In this document: positions 26,311-36,856 of the stretch, piece by piece
Numbering within the stretch: the first letter of the stretch is position 1
Layout: each line of letters begins with the position of its first letter
Assembly: GCF_001824475.1 (NCBI RefSeq)
Contig: NZ_MHXN01000014.1
Location: 1 to 64,000, forward strand
DNA from: Phenylobacterium sp. RIFCSPHIGHO2_01_FULL_69_31
GTDB taxonomy: Bacteria; Pseudomonadota; Alphaproteobacteria; Caulobacterales; Caulobacteraceae
Direction: 5' to 3'
DNA length: 64,000 nucleotides
The notes under the pieces: model-generated
Database searches by the model: none
Seen by the model: only the letters and a program-made list of their open reading frames with translations
Told to the model about the DNA's origin: nothing
Position numbers and translations under genes: made by a program

Positions 26311-27005
26311 GACCGGCGCTGAGCCAGGCCCAGGACGCGGCCGCCGCGCGGGGCCTGCACGACCACCAGGGTCGCCAGGCCATCGTCCGAGGCGGCGGGG
26401 ATCCGGTAGGCCTGGGGCCGGCCGCGCCAGGCCCCGAGGCGGCGGATCTCGCGCACCACGTTTCTCTGCGACACGGTCTCCCCGCGATTGTCGCCGGCCC
26501 GCACCGCCACCTCGACCGTGCGCGGATCGTAGCGGATCAGCCAGACCTCGCCGCCGCCCCGGGGCGGCCGACCCGAGCCCACGTCCACCCGGCGCGCGCC
26601 GACGAAGCGGATGTCCGGCGGATTGCGCGCCGCGGTCGCCGCCGCGCGGACCAGGCGGTCGACCTCGGCGGTCTTCAGCCCCTGCGCCTCCTCCTGGCCG
26701 TCGACGACCACCTGCGGCGTGTAGGGCTCGCGCAGCTTGAGCCGCGTGACATAGGCCCTCTGCCGCTCGGCGTACTCCGGTTTGGCGAAGGTGTCCGTCC
26801 AGCCGAGGTAGTCCCAGTAGTCCACGGAGAAGGTGAGCGCGATCACGCCGGGGCGGTCGGCCAGCTTGGCGATGTGGTCGTTGGCGTCGTTGCAGGACCC
26901 GCAGCCCTGGGCCGTGAACAGCTCCACGAGCACCGGCGGTTTGGCCGCCGCCGCACCCGCCGGCCAGGCGAGCAGGATCAAGCTGAAAAGCGCGGCCATC
27001 CGCAT
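26307..27005 (-). CDS. DUF1223 exported thioredoxin-like protein
   Basis: From the ATG at 27005 the product is 232 residues; a TTG at 27047 would extend it by 14. A signal peptide (MRMAALFSLILLAWPAGAAAA) precedes the DUF1223 hallmark VELFTAQGCGSCNDAN with a CGSC pair, then FSVDYWDYLGW and QVVVDGQEEAQG. The family has a thioredoxin-like fold and is periplasmic, with no settled function. A redox role is suggested by the C-x-x-C only. It follows acnA on the same strand behind a hairpin. Confidence 0.88.
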   Translation of the reverse strand: MRMAALFSLILLAWPAGAAAAKPPVLVELFTAQGCGSCNDANDHIAKLADRPGVIALTFSVDYWDYLGWTDTFAKPEYAERQRAYVTRLKLREPYTPQVVVDGQEEAQGLKTAEVDRLVRAAATAARNPPDIRFVGARRVDVGSGRPPRGGGEVWLIRYDPRTVEVAVRAGDNRGETVSQRNVVREIRRLGAWRGRPQAYRIPAASDDGLATLVVVQAPRGGRVLGLAQRRS

Positions 27006-27073
27006 CGCCACCGGCTTAGGGCGTGTTCCGGGGCCTGTAAATCTCAAGAAGCCGTGAGTTGCCGCAACGAAGA

Positions 27074-27107
27074 AGGGGGCCGCGCGGCCGACGCCGCACA
27101 GCCCCCT
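27074..27107 (-). terminator. Terminator-like hairpin downstream of acnA
   Basis: AGGGGGC (27074-27080) pairs with GCCCCCT (27101-27107). An inner stem GCGGC/GCCGC with loop CGAC extends it. On the minus strand it is followed by TCTTCGTT, a weak T-rich tract. It separates acnA from the DUF1223 gene. Confidence 0.6.
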
Positions 27108-27131
27108 CGATCCAACGCCTCGAGCAACACA

Positions 27132-27149
27132 TTCACCCCTGAGGGTGAA
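27132..27149 (-). other. Perfect short hairpin right after the acnA stop
   Basis: TTCACCC, loop CTGA, GGGTGAA is an exact 7-bp stem, 14 bases past the acnA stop. No T-run follows. With the larger hairpin at 27074-27107 it gives acnA a doubly structured 3' end, a possible stability or binding element. Confidence 0.45.
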
Positions 27150-27163
27150 GGTTGCCCCGTCGC

Positions 27164-29857
<2,694 letters not shown>

Positions 29858-30013
29858 ATTAAGGAGATCCTTTCTGCTCGCTGCCGGCCGAACACCCAAA
29901 GGGGATCGCGCGCTCTATCAGAGACGGACACACAGCGTTCGTCCCCGCGCGGCGTTGGTTCCCCCCAAGCGTCGGCGGCCGCCGCTTCATAGACCCGACC
30001 TATCGCGGCGTCC

Positions 30014-30655
30014 ATGCGCGCGCCTAAGAACCTGCCCAAAACCTTGGATGACCGCTTGATCACGCAGCTATCGATCCGGGACGCTGCCGTCCGGCGCGGC
30101 GGGCGGCTGCTGTTCGAGGGCGTCTACCTGGAACTGGCGGCGGGCGAGGCCTGCGCGCTCACCGGCCCGAACGGTTCGGGCAAGACCAGTCTCTTGCGGG
30201 CAGTGGCGGGCCTGGTGCGACTGGAAGCGGGAGACGTCGGGTTCGGGGGCGTCGATCCTGCCGACGCCCGCGGCGACTTGCATCTGCTGGGGCATGCCGA
30301 CGGGCTGAAGGCGTCCCGTACGGCGCGCGAGGAGCTGACATTCTGGACGCGGTGGGGCGGCGGGAACGACGACGCCCTCCGCGAGGCCGCCGACACCCTG
30401 GAGCTCGTTCCGCTGCTCGACCTGGAAGTCCGTCGCCTGTCCGCCGGTCAGCGCCGGCGGCTAGCCATCGCCCGCATGCTGGCGGCGCCCCGGCCGCTTT
30501 GGCTGCTGGACGAACCCCTCAGCCCCTTGGACGCCCGCTGGCGCGTGGCGGTCGGAGTCCTGATGCAGCGCCACCTCGACCGTGGCGGCCTGATCCTCGC
30601 CGCCGTGCACGATCCGCTTCCGGCCGCCACCCGCAGCCTTGAACTTGTCGCATGA
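30014..30655 (+). CDS. ccmA: CcmA, cytochrome c biogenesis ABC ATPase
   Basis: This 213-residue ABC ATPase has Walker A GPNGSGKTSLL, signature LSAGQRRRLAIAR and Walker B WLLDEPLSPLD, the CcmA length and pattern. With CcmB it forms the CcmABCD complex that uses ATP to release heme-loaded CcmE. The only ATG is at 30014, giving about 14 more N-terminal residues than usual; a TTG at 30056 would match the family start better. The ccmB start overlaps its stop. Confidence 0.92.
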   Translation: MRAPKNLPKTLDDRLITQLSIRDAAVRRGGRLLFEGVYLELAAGEACALTGPNGSGKTSLLRAVAGLVRLEAGDVGFGGVDPADARGDLHLLGHADGLKASRTAREELTFWTRWGGGNDDALREAADTLELVPLLDLEVRRLSAGQRRRLAIARMLAAPRPLWLLDEPLSPLDARWRVAVGVLMQRHLDRGGLILAAVHDPLPAATRSLELVA

Positions 30656-31317
30656 CCCGGCTGGCCGCCCTGATCGTGCGCGAGACCACCCTGGCCTGGG
30701 GCCGGGGCGGCGGGCCGCTGGTGGCGCTCGGCTTCTACGCCGGGGTCGCGACCTTCCTGCCGCTGGCGATCGGTCCGCAGCACGACCGGCTGGCCGCCAT
30801 CGCTACGGGCGCCGCCTGGGTCGCCCTGGCGCTAGCCTCGCTCCTGTCCCTGGAGCGCATGTTCGAGCGCGACTACGAGGACGGCGCCCTGGACCTCCTG
30901 CTGCTGTCGCCCGTGCCGCTGGAACTGACCTGCCTCGTGAAGTGCGCCGGCCAATGGCTGGCGACGGGCGCGCCGCTGGCGCTGGGGGCCCCGGTGGCCG
31001 CCATCGCCCTCGGCGCCAGCCCCGCGCTGGCCCCGCTGATCTTCGCCTGCGCCCTGCTGGGCGGGATCGCATTCGCGTTCATCGGCGGGATCGGCGCGGC
31101 GCTCAGCCTGGGCGCCCGGCGCGGCGGCCTGCTGACGGCGGTGATCGTGCTACCCCTGTTCGTGCCGCCGGTGATCTTCGGCGGCGGGGCCCTGGCGAAC
31201 TTCGCGGCCGGCCTGCCCTGGACCGGCGGCATGGCCTTCCTGGGCGCCTACGCCGCCGCGGCCGTCGCCTTCGGGCCGCTGGCCATGGCCGCCGCCTGCC
31301 GGAACGCGCTGAGCTAG
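30652..31317 (+). CDS. ccmB: CcmB, heme exporter membrane subunit
   Basis: This 221-residue protein has six hydrophobic helices and CcmB-typical segments: LSLERMFERDYEDGALDLLL near residue 65 (core shown), LPLFVPPVIFGGGAL near 165, and a final helix. It is the membrane partner of CcmA in cytochrome c maturation. Its ATG overlaps the ccmA stop by four bases (ATGA). It converges with the next gene, overlapping four bases at the stops. Confidence 0.93.
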   Translation: MTRLAALIVRETTLAWGRGGGPLVALGFYAGVATFLPLAIGPQHDRLAAIATGAAWVALALASLLSLERMFERDYEDGALDLLLLSPVPLELTCLVKCAGQWLATGAPLALGAPVAAIALGASPALAPLIFACALLGGIAFAFIGGIGAALSLGARRGGLLTAVIVLPLFVPPVIFGGGALANFAAGLPWTGGMAFLGAYAAAAVAFGPLAMAAACRNALS

Positions 31318-31757
31318 TTCCGCGGCTTCGGATACCAGAGCGCGTTGACGATCACCCAGCGCTCGCCGAAGCGGCCGAGGTGGAAATAGTCGACGAACCA
31401 GGGCGTCTCGACGCGGGCCACGGCGGCGTTGCCGACGATGTCCAGCACGCGGACCGACCGGCTCCACTGCTCTCTCGGGGTCTTCAGCACGCCCTGTTTC
31501 GTCAGGTCGACCAGCTCCTCCTTCGTCATCCGGCGAAGGGCCAGGGTTTCGTCGGGGTTCGTGGTGACGGCGCGCTTGGCCAGGTCGGGGTGCAGCGAAC
31601 GCGCCACCCGGGCTGGGTCGCCCTCCAGTTGGCCGTCGACATAGTCGTACGCCACGGCCTCGATGGCCTTCACGGCGGCCGGATCCATCGGCGCGGCGGC
31701 TTGCGGCTGCGGCGTAGCCGTCGCCACGGCGGCGGCGGCGAGCAGGGCGGCGATCAT
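31314..31757 (-). CDS. Exported SnoaL/NTF2-like (putative lumazine-binding family) protein
   Basis: The product is 147 residues from the ATG at 31757, chosen for a strong GAGGAG seven bases upstream; an ATG at 31787 is weaker. A signal peptide (MIAALLAAAAVATATPQ) is followed by one NTF2-like domain: IEAVAYDYVDGQLEGDPARV, SLHPDLAKR, VLDIVGNAAVARVE, YFHLGRFGERWVIVNALW (cores only). Such domains bind small ligands or act as scaffolds; the ligand is unknown. It sits on the opposite strand inside the ccm region, splitting ccmAB from ccmCDG. Confidence 0.82.
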   Translation of the reverse strand: MIAALLAAAAVATATPQPQAAAPMDPAAVKAIEAVAYDYVDGQLEGDPARVARSLHPDLAKRAVTTNPDETLALRRMTKEELVDLTKQGVLKTPREQWSRSVRVLDIVGNAAVARVETPWFVDYFHLGRFGERWVIVNALWYPKPRN

Positions 31758-31909
31758 GGCGGGTCTCCTCGTCTCAAGCTGGGCCATATGCCGCGTCCAA
31801 ACCTCGGAAGCACATGAAGAAAGCTTAATCCCGCCTGCCGCTTTTCAGCCGCATCCTCCGCCTGAGCTTGGTCCTTCGAAGGGAACCACCCACGGGAGAC
31901 GAGACGACG

Positions 31910-32515
31910 ATGTCCAAACCCATGATCCGGCTGCTGGCCGGGGTCGCCCTTACCTTCATCGCCGGGACCGCCCTGGCCCAGAGCGAACACACCGCCCGAC
32001 GAGAGGCGGCCGAGGACACCGCCGCCACCGCCCGGCCGGGCGCGCGGCCGGAACAGGTCGAGCGGCGCCACGTGCACATCTACCGCCAGGGCGACCATCA
32101 CCATGGCGCGGGACACACAGGTCGGATGGACCACCTCTCCGACATCCTGCAGCTGCGCCCCGACCAGGAGCCGGCCCTCAAAGCGTTCCTGGAGGCGACG
32201 CACGACGACCGCGGCCGCCACGATCACATGGTGAAGTTCGACCGCGACGCCCGGCGCACCACGCTGGAGCGTCTCGACGACATGCAGGCCCGGATGGCGG
32301 AGCAGCAGGCGGAGGCCAACCGCCGGATCGCGGCCATCAAGGCCTTCTATGGCCAGCTGGACGCCAAGCAGAAGGCGGCGTTCGACGCCATGCCGATGCT
32401 GATGATGGTGGGACCCAGCATGGGCCCAATGGTCATCCCGCACCGGATCGCGGCGGCCCACGACATGCCGCCGCCGCCGGCGCCGCCCGAGCCGCCGCGA
32501 CCACCCAGGCTGTAG
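31910..32515 (+). CDS. Periplasmic Spy/CpxP-like LTxxQ-type protein, His-rich
   Basis: The product is 201 residues from the ATG at 31910 (GGAGACGAG upstream). A signal peptide ends near TALAQ-SE. A His-rich segment follows (HVHIYRQGDHHHGAGH, eight His counting on to MDH). Two Spy/CpxP-like LTxxQ-type repeats are present: LRPDQEPALKAFL (about residue 80) and YGQLDAKQKAAFDAM (about 145), with amphipathic helices between. The tail is Pro-rich (PPPPAPPEPPRPP). Family members are metal-induced periplasmic chaperones or stress sensors, and the His cluster suggests metal binding. It precedes ccmC by 41 bp and may be co-transcribed. Confidence 0.8.
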   Translation: MSKPMIRLLAGVALTFIAGTALAQSEHTARREAAEDTAATARPGARPEQVERRHVHIYRQGDHHHGAGHTGRMDHLSDILQLRPDQEPALKAFLEATHDDRGRHDHMVKFDRDARRTTLERLDDMQARMAEQQAEANRRIAAIKAFYGQLDAKQKAAFDAMPMLMMVGPSMGPMVIPHRIAAAHDMPPPPAPPEPPRPPRL

Positions 32516-32556
32516 CCTCACTTGCAGGGCGGGCGCGCTGACTCTATGCCGGTCGC

Positions 32557-33285
32557 ATGAGCTGGGCGCCCGCCTTCCTGTCGAATCCGGACCGCTTCAT
32601 GGCGTTCTCGCGGTGGGCGACTCCGATGTTCGGGCTCATCGCCCTGGCCCTCGGCGCAGCGGGCCTCTACCTGGGCTTCACCGCCCCGGAGGACTACCAG
32701 CAGGGCCAGACGGTCCGGATCATGTTCATCCATGTGCCGGCCGCCCAGATCAGCATGTTCGCCTATGTCTGCCTGGGCGGGGCCAGCTTCCTGGCGCTGA
32801 TCTTCCGCCACACCCTGGCCGACTGCGCGGCCCAGGCCGCAGCGCCGCTGGGCGCCGCCTTCACCTTCCTGGCCCTGGTCACCGGATCGCTCTGGGGCCG
32901 GCCCATGTGGGGCACCTGGTGGGAGTGGGACGGGCGGCTGACGTCCGTCCTGGTGATGTTCCTGCTCTACATCGCCTACATGGCGCTCAGGGCCTCGATG
33001 GACGACGAGCAGAAGGCCGCGCGCGCCGCCGCCATCCTGGCGCTGGTGGGCTCGATCAATCTGCCGATCATCCACTTCAGCGTGGAGTGGTGGAATTCCA
33101 TCCACCAGGGCTCTTCCCTGTTCCGCGAGGGCGGGCCGGCCATGCCGCCGGTGTTCTGGGTCCCGCTGCTTCTGATGGCGCTGGCCTACATGTCGGCCTT
33201 CGGATCGCTCTGGCTGCTGCGCATCCGGGGTGAGGTGTGGCGCCGGCGGGCCGAGGCGGCGGCGCTGCGGGCCGCGAGGGGCTGA
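32557..33285 (+). CDS. ccmC: CcmC, heme transporter
   Basis: This 242-residue protein has six membrane helices and the tryptophan-rich heme-handling motif WGTWWEWDGRLTS near residue 119. Periplasmic His candidates lie on either side (IHVPAAQ near 54; IHFSVEWWNSIHQG near 170). CcmC delivers heme to CcmE for cytochrome c maturation. It overlaps ccmD by one base (TGATG). Confidence 0.96.
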   Translation: MSWAPAFLSNPDRFMAFSRWATPMFGLIALALGAAGLYLGFTAPEDYQQGQTVRIMFIHVPAAQISMFAYVCLGGASFLALIFRHTLADCAAQAAAPLGAAFTFLALVTGSLWGRPMWGTWWEWDGRLTSVLVMFLLYIAYMALRASMDDEQKAARAAAILALVGSINLPIIHFSVEWWNSIHQGSSLFREGGPAMPPVFWVPLLLMALAYMSAFGSLWLLRIRGEVWRRRAEAAALRAARG

Positions 33286-33422
33286 TGTTCGATTTCAAGT
33301 ACGCCGAGTTCATCGTGCCGGCCTTCGTGATTACCGGGCTGGTCTTCGCCGGCATGATCGGGTTCTCGCTCAACCACGCCCGCCGCTGGCGCAAGCGCTA
33401 TGAGGAGCTGACCCGCAAATGA
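33285..33422 (+). CDS. ccmD: CcmD, small heme-exporter subunit
   Basis: This 45-residue protein has one membrane helix (AEFIVPAFVITGLVFAGMIG, about 6-25) and a basic cytoplasmic tail (HARRWRKRYEEL), the CcmD pattern. It overlaps the ccmC stop by one base. CcmD links CcmABC and helps release holo-CcmE. Confidence 0.9.
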   Translation: MFDFKYAEFIVPAFVITGLVFAGMIGFSLNHARRWRKRYEELTRK

Positions 33423-33485
33423 TCCTGCTTCGCCAAGGCTACGCAGGACCCGGCCCGTCGAAGCTTCCGAAGGAAACGAAGTAGG

Positions 33486-34004
33486 ATGAGCCGCTGGCTC
33501 GCGTTCCTGCCGATCGTCGCCCTCGTGGCGCTGGGCGGGCTGTTCTATTTCTACGCCTTGCAACGGGGCGATGCGAAGTACCAGCCGCAGGCCCTGGTGG
33601 GTCAGATGGCCCCCGACGTGACGCTGCCCGGCCTCGCCGACGGCCAGCCCGTGCGGATCCGCGACGCCGCCGCCGAGGGGCCGATGGTGGTGAACTTTTT
33701 CGCCTCTTGGTGCGCCCCCTGCGAGATCGAGCACCCGGTCCTGATGGGCATGAAGGGCGCCGGGGTGCGCGTGGTGGGGATCGCCTACAAGGACGCGCCG
33801 CCAAACACCCAGGCCTTCCTGACCCGGCTGGGCAATCCCTTCACCAGCGCCCTTGTCGACCGCGACGGTCGCGCGGGCGTCGAGTTCGGCGTCACCGGCG
33901 TGCCCGAGACCTACGTCATCGGCCGCGACGGCAAGGTCCTGGCCAAGCACACCGGGCCGCTCACCGACGCCGAAGCCGCGAAGCTCGCGAAACTGGCGCG
34001 TTAA
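33486..34004 (+). CDS. ccmG: CcmG/DsbE thiol-disulfide oxidoreductase
   Basis: This 172-residue protein has an N-terminal membrane anchor (about residues 3-22) and a periplasmic thioredoxin fold with the active site FFASWCAPCEIEHP. The CcmG-specific GVTGVPETYVIGRDG follows. It keeps apocytochrome c heme-binding cysteines reduced. A 63-bp gap with a TCCTGC/GCAGGA stem separates it from ccmD. ccmE, ccmF and ccmH are not in the window. Confidence 0.94.
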   Translation: MSRWLAFLPIVALVALGGLFYFYALQRGDAKYQPQALVGQMAPDVTLPGLADGQPVRIRDAAAEGPMVVNFFASWCAPCEIEHPVLMGMKGAGVRVVGIAYKDAPPNTQAFLTRLGNPFTSALVDRDGRAGVEFGVTGVPETYVIGRDGKVLAKHTGPLTDAEAAKLAKLAR

Positions 34005-34054
34005 CCCTGCGTTGAGGCGTAAGCGGCAGTTTGGGCGCATCGCCCGTTAACCAT
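34002..34054 (+). promoter_or_regulatory. CtrA-like boxes upstream of a small gene
   Basis: TTAA-N7-TTGA (34002-34016) matches seven of eight positions of the full CtrA site. TTAACCAT (34047-34054) is exact for the alternative CtrA motif known from Caulobacter. Both lie within 80 bp of the GTG start at 34082. The call depends on this being a CtrA-containing alphaproteobacterium, which is inferred. Confidence 0.4.
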
Positions 34055-34081
34055 ACCGCCCGCTAGACCGCAGAGCCTCGT

Positions 34082-34348
34082 GTGACCACGATCCGCCCGA
34101 ACCTGTACCCGCAGACGCAGGCCCGCCCCCAGCCGCAGGACGGCGGGAAGCTGGCGGCGCAACGCGCATTCTTCGACGCCCTTGGCCAGGCACAGCGCCC
34201 GGGAGCGTCCGCTGCTGCTGCGCCGGCGGCGGCCTCAGCCCCTGTAGCGGCAGCCGCGCCATCCGCGAGGGTCGAGGCCGCAGCTGCGTCGGCGGACCCG
34301 GGGCAGAAAATCCTCCGCCCGGGCTCGCTGATCGACATAAGGGTCTAG
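34082..34348 (+). CDS. Small Ala-rich protein, unknown
   Basis: This 88-residue protein starts at a GTG. It has a Gln/Pro-rich N-terminus (YPQTQARPQPQDGGK), an amphipathic FFDALGQAQ helix, a low-complexity Ala/Pro middle and a distinctive conserved-looking end (KILRPGSLIDIRV). There is no signal or membrane helix. The patterned ends argue for a real gene despite the weak ribosome site. CtrA-like boxes lie immediately upstream. Confidence 0.6.
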   Translation: MTTIRPNLYPQTQARPQPQDGGKLAAQRAFFDALGQAQRPGASAAAAPAAASAPVAAAAPSARVEAAAASADPGQKILRPGSLIDIRV

Positions 34349-34383
34349 GCGCCACAATCGGGTTGCGCGCCTAAACGTCGAAA

Positions 34384-34398
34384 TTAACTGTAATTTAT
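34384..34398 (+). promoter_or_regulatory. CtrA-like box upstream of a small gene
   Basis: TTAA, seven bases, TTAT matches seven of eight fixed positions of TTAA-N7-TTAA. It lies in an AT-rich patch 60 bp ahead of the ATG at 34459. Confidence 0.35.
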
Positions 34399-34458
34399 CA
34401 AGGAACGACGTACGTCCCCCGCGGGTTCTTTGCGTGCAACCAGCAGCTGAACAGGCCC

Positions 34459-34647
34459 ATGGGACGGGAAGATCGCATCTACGAAGAGGCTGCCGCCCTG
34501 TGGCAGCAGCTCTACGGCGAACCGCCGCCCCGCGAGGCGGGAGGGGCGGATATCCTCGGCATGATCGTGGGTAGCCTCCCCGACGCCGACTACAACCGGC
34601 TGCAGACGCCGCACCTGCGCCCCAGCAACATCACTTTCCCGAAATAG
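34459..34647 (+). CDS. Small acidic protein, unknown
   Basis: This 62-residue soluble protein carries two helical segments (DRIYEEAAALWQQLYGEP and ADILGMIVGSLPDADYNRL) and ends PSNITFPK. The balanced composition, unlike the low-complexity shadows nearby, supports a real gene. It converges directly with ispZ with no gap. No family is recognised. Confidence 0.6.
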   Translation: MGREDRIYEEAAALWQQLYGEPPPREAGGADILGMIVGSLPDADYNRLQTPHLRPSNITFPK

Positions 34648-35229
34648 CTATTCGGTGGGTGGCGGGGGCAGGTCCTCGGCCTTGACGTACTTCATGAGCA
34701 GGGGCGCGTGGGCGATGGAAAACACCACCGTGATGATCATCATGCCCGGGAAGCGGAAGTAGACCCAGGTCTCGTCCGTCTGGGTGCGCCAGACGAACTC
34801 GTTCAGCGCCGCAAGGCCGAGGAAGAAGCCGGCATAGTTCAACGTCAGCCGCCGCCAGACGGCGTCCGGCATCGCGAATGCCTCGCCGAGGACCAGTTTC
34901 AAGGGGTGCTTCTTCAGCACCAGGCCGCCGAGCAGCAGCAGGCCGATGGCCGTGTTCACGATGGTCGGCTTGACCTTCAGGATCCGCGGGTCATGGAAGA
35001 ACAGCGAGGCGCCGCCGAACACCAGGCCCGCGCCGCCGACGAAAAGCGGCAGGGGCGCGATACGCCGCTCCACGGCGAACCCGACGGCGATCGCTACGAT
35101 CGAGCCCACGACCAGGCCCCACGTGGCCTTCTGGATATCGCGCGTGACCAGGAAGGCAGCCAGGAAGGCGGCCAGGGCGGCATAGTCCACGAAGTAGCGG
35201 ACCCAGTGCCGCCGGTTCTCAGCACTCAT
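34648..35229 (-). CDS. ispZ: Intracellular septation protein A (IspZ/YciB)
   Basis: This 193-residue membrane protein has about five helices and the YciB-family segments FVDYAALAAFL, FHDPRILKVKPTIVN and LTLNYAGFFLGLAALNEFVWR (trimmed to FFLGLAALNEFVWR). YciB contributes to envelope integrity and interacts with division and elongation proteins. It overlaps ftsY by four bases, a common alphaproteobacterial order. Confidence 0.92.
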   Translation of the reverse strand: MSAENRRHWVRYFVDYAALAAFLAAFLVTRDIQKATWGLVVGSIVAIAVGFAVERRIAPLPLFVGGAGLVFGGASLFFHDPRILKVKPTIVNTAIGLLLLGGLVLKKHPLKLVLGEAFAMPDAVWRRLTLNYAGFFLGLAALNEFVWRTQTDETWVYFRFPGMMIITVVFSIAHAPLLMKYVKAEDLPPPPTE

Positions 35230-36170
35230 CGGATAGGTTCCTCGAGGCCCACAAGCGAGCGGGCGAATGCGCGGGCGTCGAAGGGCTGCAGGTCGTCCAC
35301 CCCCTCGCCAACGCCGATCAGCTTGATGGGGCTGTCGGACGCCTGGGCCACCGGCACCAGGACGCCGCCCCGCGCCGTACCGTCTAGCTTCGTCATGACG
35401 ATGCCGGAGACACCGATCTGGTTGCCGAAGATGTTCTCCTGCGCCAGGGCGTTACGGCCGACCGTGGCGTCCAGCACCAGCAGCGTCTCATGCGGGTAGT
35501 CCGGATCGACCTTCTTCACCACGCGGATGATCTTCAACAGCTCGTCCATCAGGCCCTGCTTGTTCTGCAGCCGGCCCGCGGTGTCGATCAGCACCACGTC
35601 GTAGCCTTCGGTGCGCGCCTTCTGCACCGCATCGAACGCGAGGCCGGCGGCGTCCGATCCCGTGGGGCGGCCCATGAAGTCGGCGCCCGCCCGCTCCGCC
35701 CAGATCTTCAGCTGCTCGACGGCGGCGGCGCGGAAGGTGTCTCCCGCCACCACCAGGACCTTGGCGCCCTGACGGGTGAGGTCGGTGGCGACCTTGCCCA
35801 GCGTCGTGGTCTTGCCCGATCCGTTCACGCCGATGAACAGCACCACATAGGGCCTAGGGCCCGACAGCGGCTCGAACGCGCCCTGGCGGCCGGACAGTTC
35901 TTCGCCGATGGCGACCGACAGCGCCTCGCGGATCTCGCTCTCGTCCACGTCCTTGCCGAACTTCTCGGCGGCGAAGCGTTCGGTGATGCGCGCGGCGGAA
36001 TGCGGGCCGAGGTCGGCCTCGATGAGCATCTCCTCCAGCTCGTCCAGCTTGGCCTGGGTGAGCGGCTCCTTGGCCACGAAGACCTGGGCGATCTGCTCGC
36101 CCATCTGTTTGGAGGACTTGGTCAGGCCTTCGGTAAGGCGCGCGAACCAGCCGCGTTTGGGGTCTGCCAT
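35226..36170 (-). CDS. ftsY: FtsY, signal recognition particle receptor
   Basis: This 314-residue protein comprises the N and G domains with a very short N-terminus in place of the acidic A domain of E. coli FtsY. The GTPase motifs are GVNGSGKTTTLGK (about 117), DTAGRLQNKQGLM and TKLDGTARGG. The basic amphipathic start (KRGWFARLTEGLTKSS) can bind the membrane. It pairs with Ffh, encoded at 52483 in this window, for co-translational targeting. The ATG at 36170 is chosen. Confidence 0.96.
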   Translation of the reverse strand: MADPKRGWFARLTEGLTKSSKQMGEQIAQVFVAKEPLTQAKLDELEEMLIEADLGPHSAARITERFAAEKFGKDVDESEIREALSVAIGEELSGRQGAFEPLSGPRPYVVLFIGVNGSGKTTTLGKVATDLTRQGAKVLVVAGDTFRAAAVEQLKIWAERAGADFMGRPTGSDAAGLAFDAVQKARTEGYDVVLIDTAGRLQNKQGLMDELLKIIRVVKKVDPDYPHETLLVLDATVGRNALAQENIFGNQIGVSGIVMTKLDGTARGGVLVPVAQASDSPIKLIGVGEGVDDLQPFDARAFARSLVGLEEPIR

Positions 36171-36229
36171 GGGGGGTGCTTCTAGCGACCTCCTTGCGCG
36201 CCGTCACGCGCCACCGCACTAAGGGCCGG

Positions 36230-36856
36230 ATGGACCCGCTGGCCGCCACCCTGACCGTGCTGGACTATGCCGCCGTGGCGGTGTTCGGCGCCTCGGGCGC
36301 GCTGGCTGCAGCCCGGCGCAAGCACGACATCATCACCTTCGGCTTCTTCGCCGCGGTGACCGGGGTCGGTGGCGGCACCCTGCGCGACCTCCTCATCGAC
36401 GCGCCGGTCTTCTGGGTGGGCCGCCCGGAGTACATCGTCGCGTGTCTCGCCGCCGCGCTCGCCATCTGGATCCTGGGCTGGGGACAGGGTCGGGAGCGGC
36501 TGCTGCTCTGGCTGGACGCCCTGGGCATGGCCGCCTACGCCGTGGTGGGCGCGCTGAAAGCGACCTCGCTGGGCGTGCCGCCGGTCTCCGCCGTGATCAT
36601 GGGCGTCCTGACCGCCACCTTCGGCGGAGTGCTGCGGGACGTGCTGGCACACGAACCCTCGATCCTGCTGCGCCGGGAGCTCTACGTCACCCCGGCCCTG
36701 GTCGGCGCGGGGGTCTTCGTCGGGCTGCACGCACTGGACCTGCCGCTGGCGGTCAGCGGAACGATGGGTTTCCTGGCGGCCTTCGCGGTGCGGTCTGGCG
36801 CGATCCTGTTCGGCTGGCAGATGCCCGGGTTCCCGGGACGGACGCCGCCGACCTAG
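36230..36856 (+). CDS. UPF0126/YicG-family membrane protein (TRIC-like)
   Basis: From the ATG at 36230 (AAGGG four bases upstream) the product is 208 residues. It has about seven helices as two UPF0126 repeats, each with a conserved glycine loop: VTGVGGGTLRDLL near residue 45 and LTATFGGVLRDVLAHEPSILLRRELY near 130 (core LRDVLAHEPS). Bacterial relatives are structurally TRIC-type cation channels; the physiological ion is unknown. It converges with the GFA gene, overlapping four bases. Confidence 0.9.
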   Translation: MDPLAATLTVLDYAAVAVFGASGALAAARRKHDIITFGFFAAVTGVGGGTLRDLLIDAPVFWVGRPEYIVACLAAALAIWILGWGQGRERLLLWLDALGMAAYAVVGALKATSLGVPPVSAVIMGVLTATFGGVLRDVLAHEPSILLRRELYVTPALVGAGVFVGLHALDLPLAVSGTMGFLAAFAVRSGAILFGWQMPGFPGRTPPT

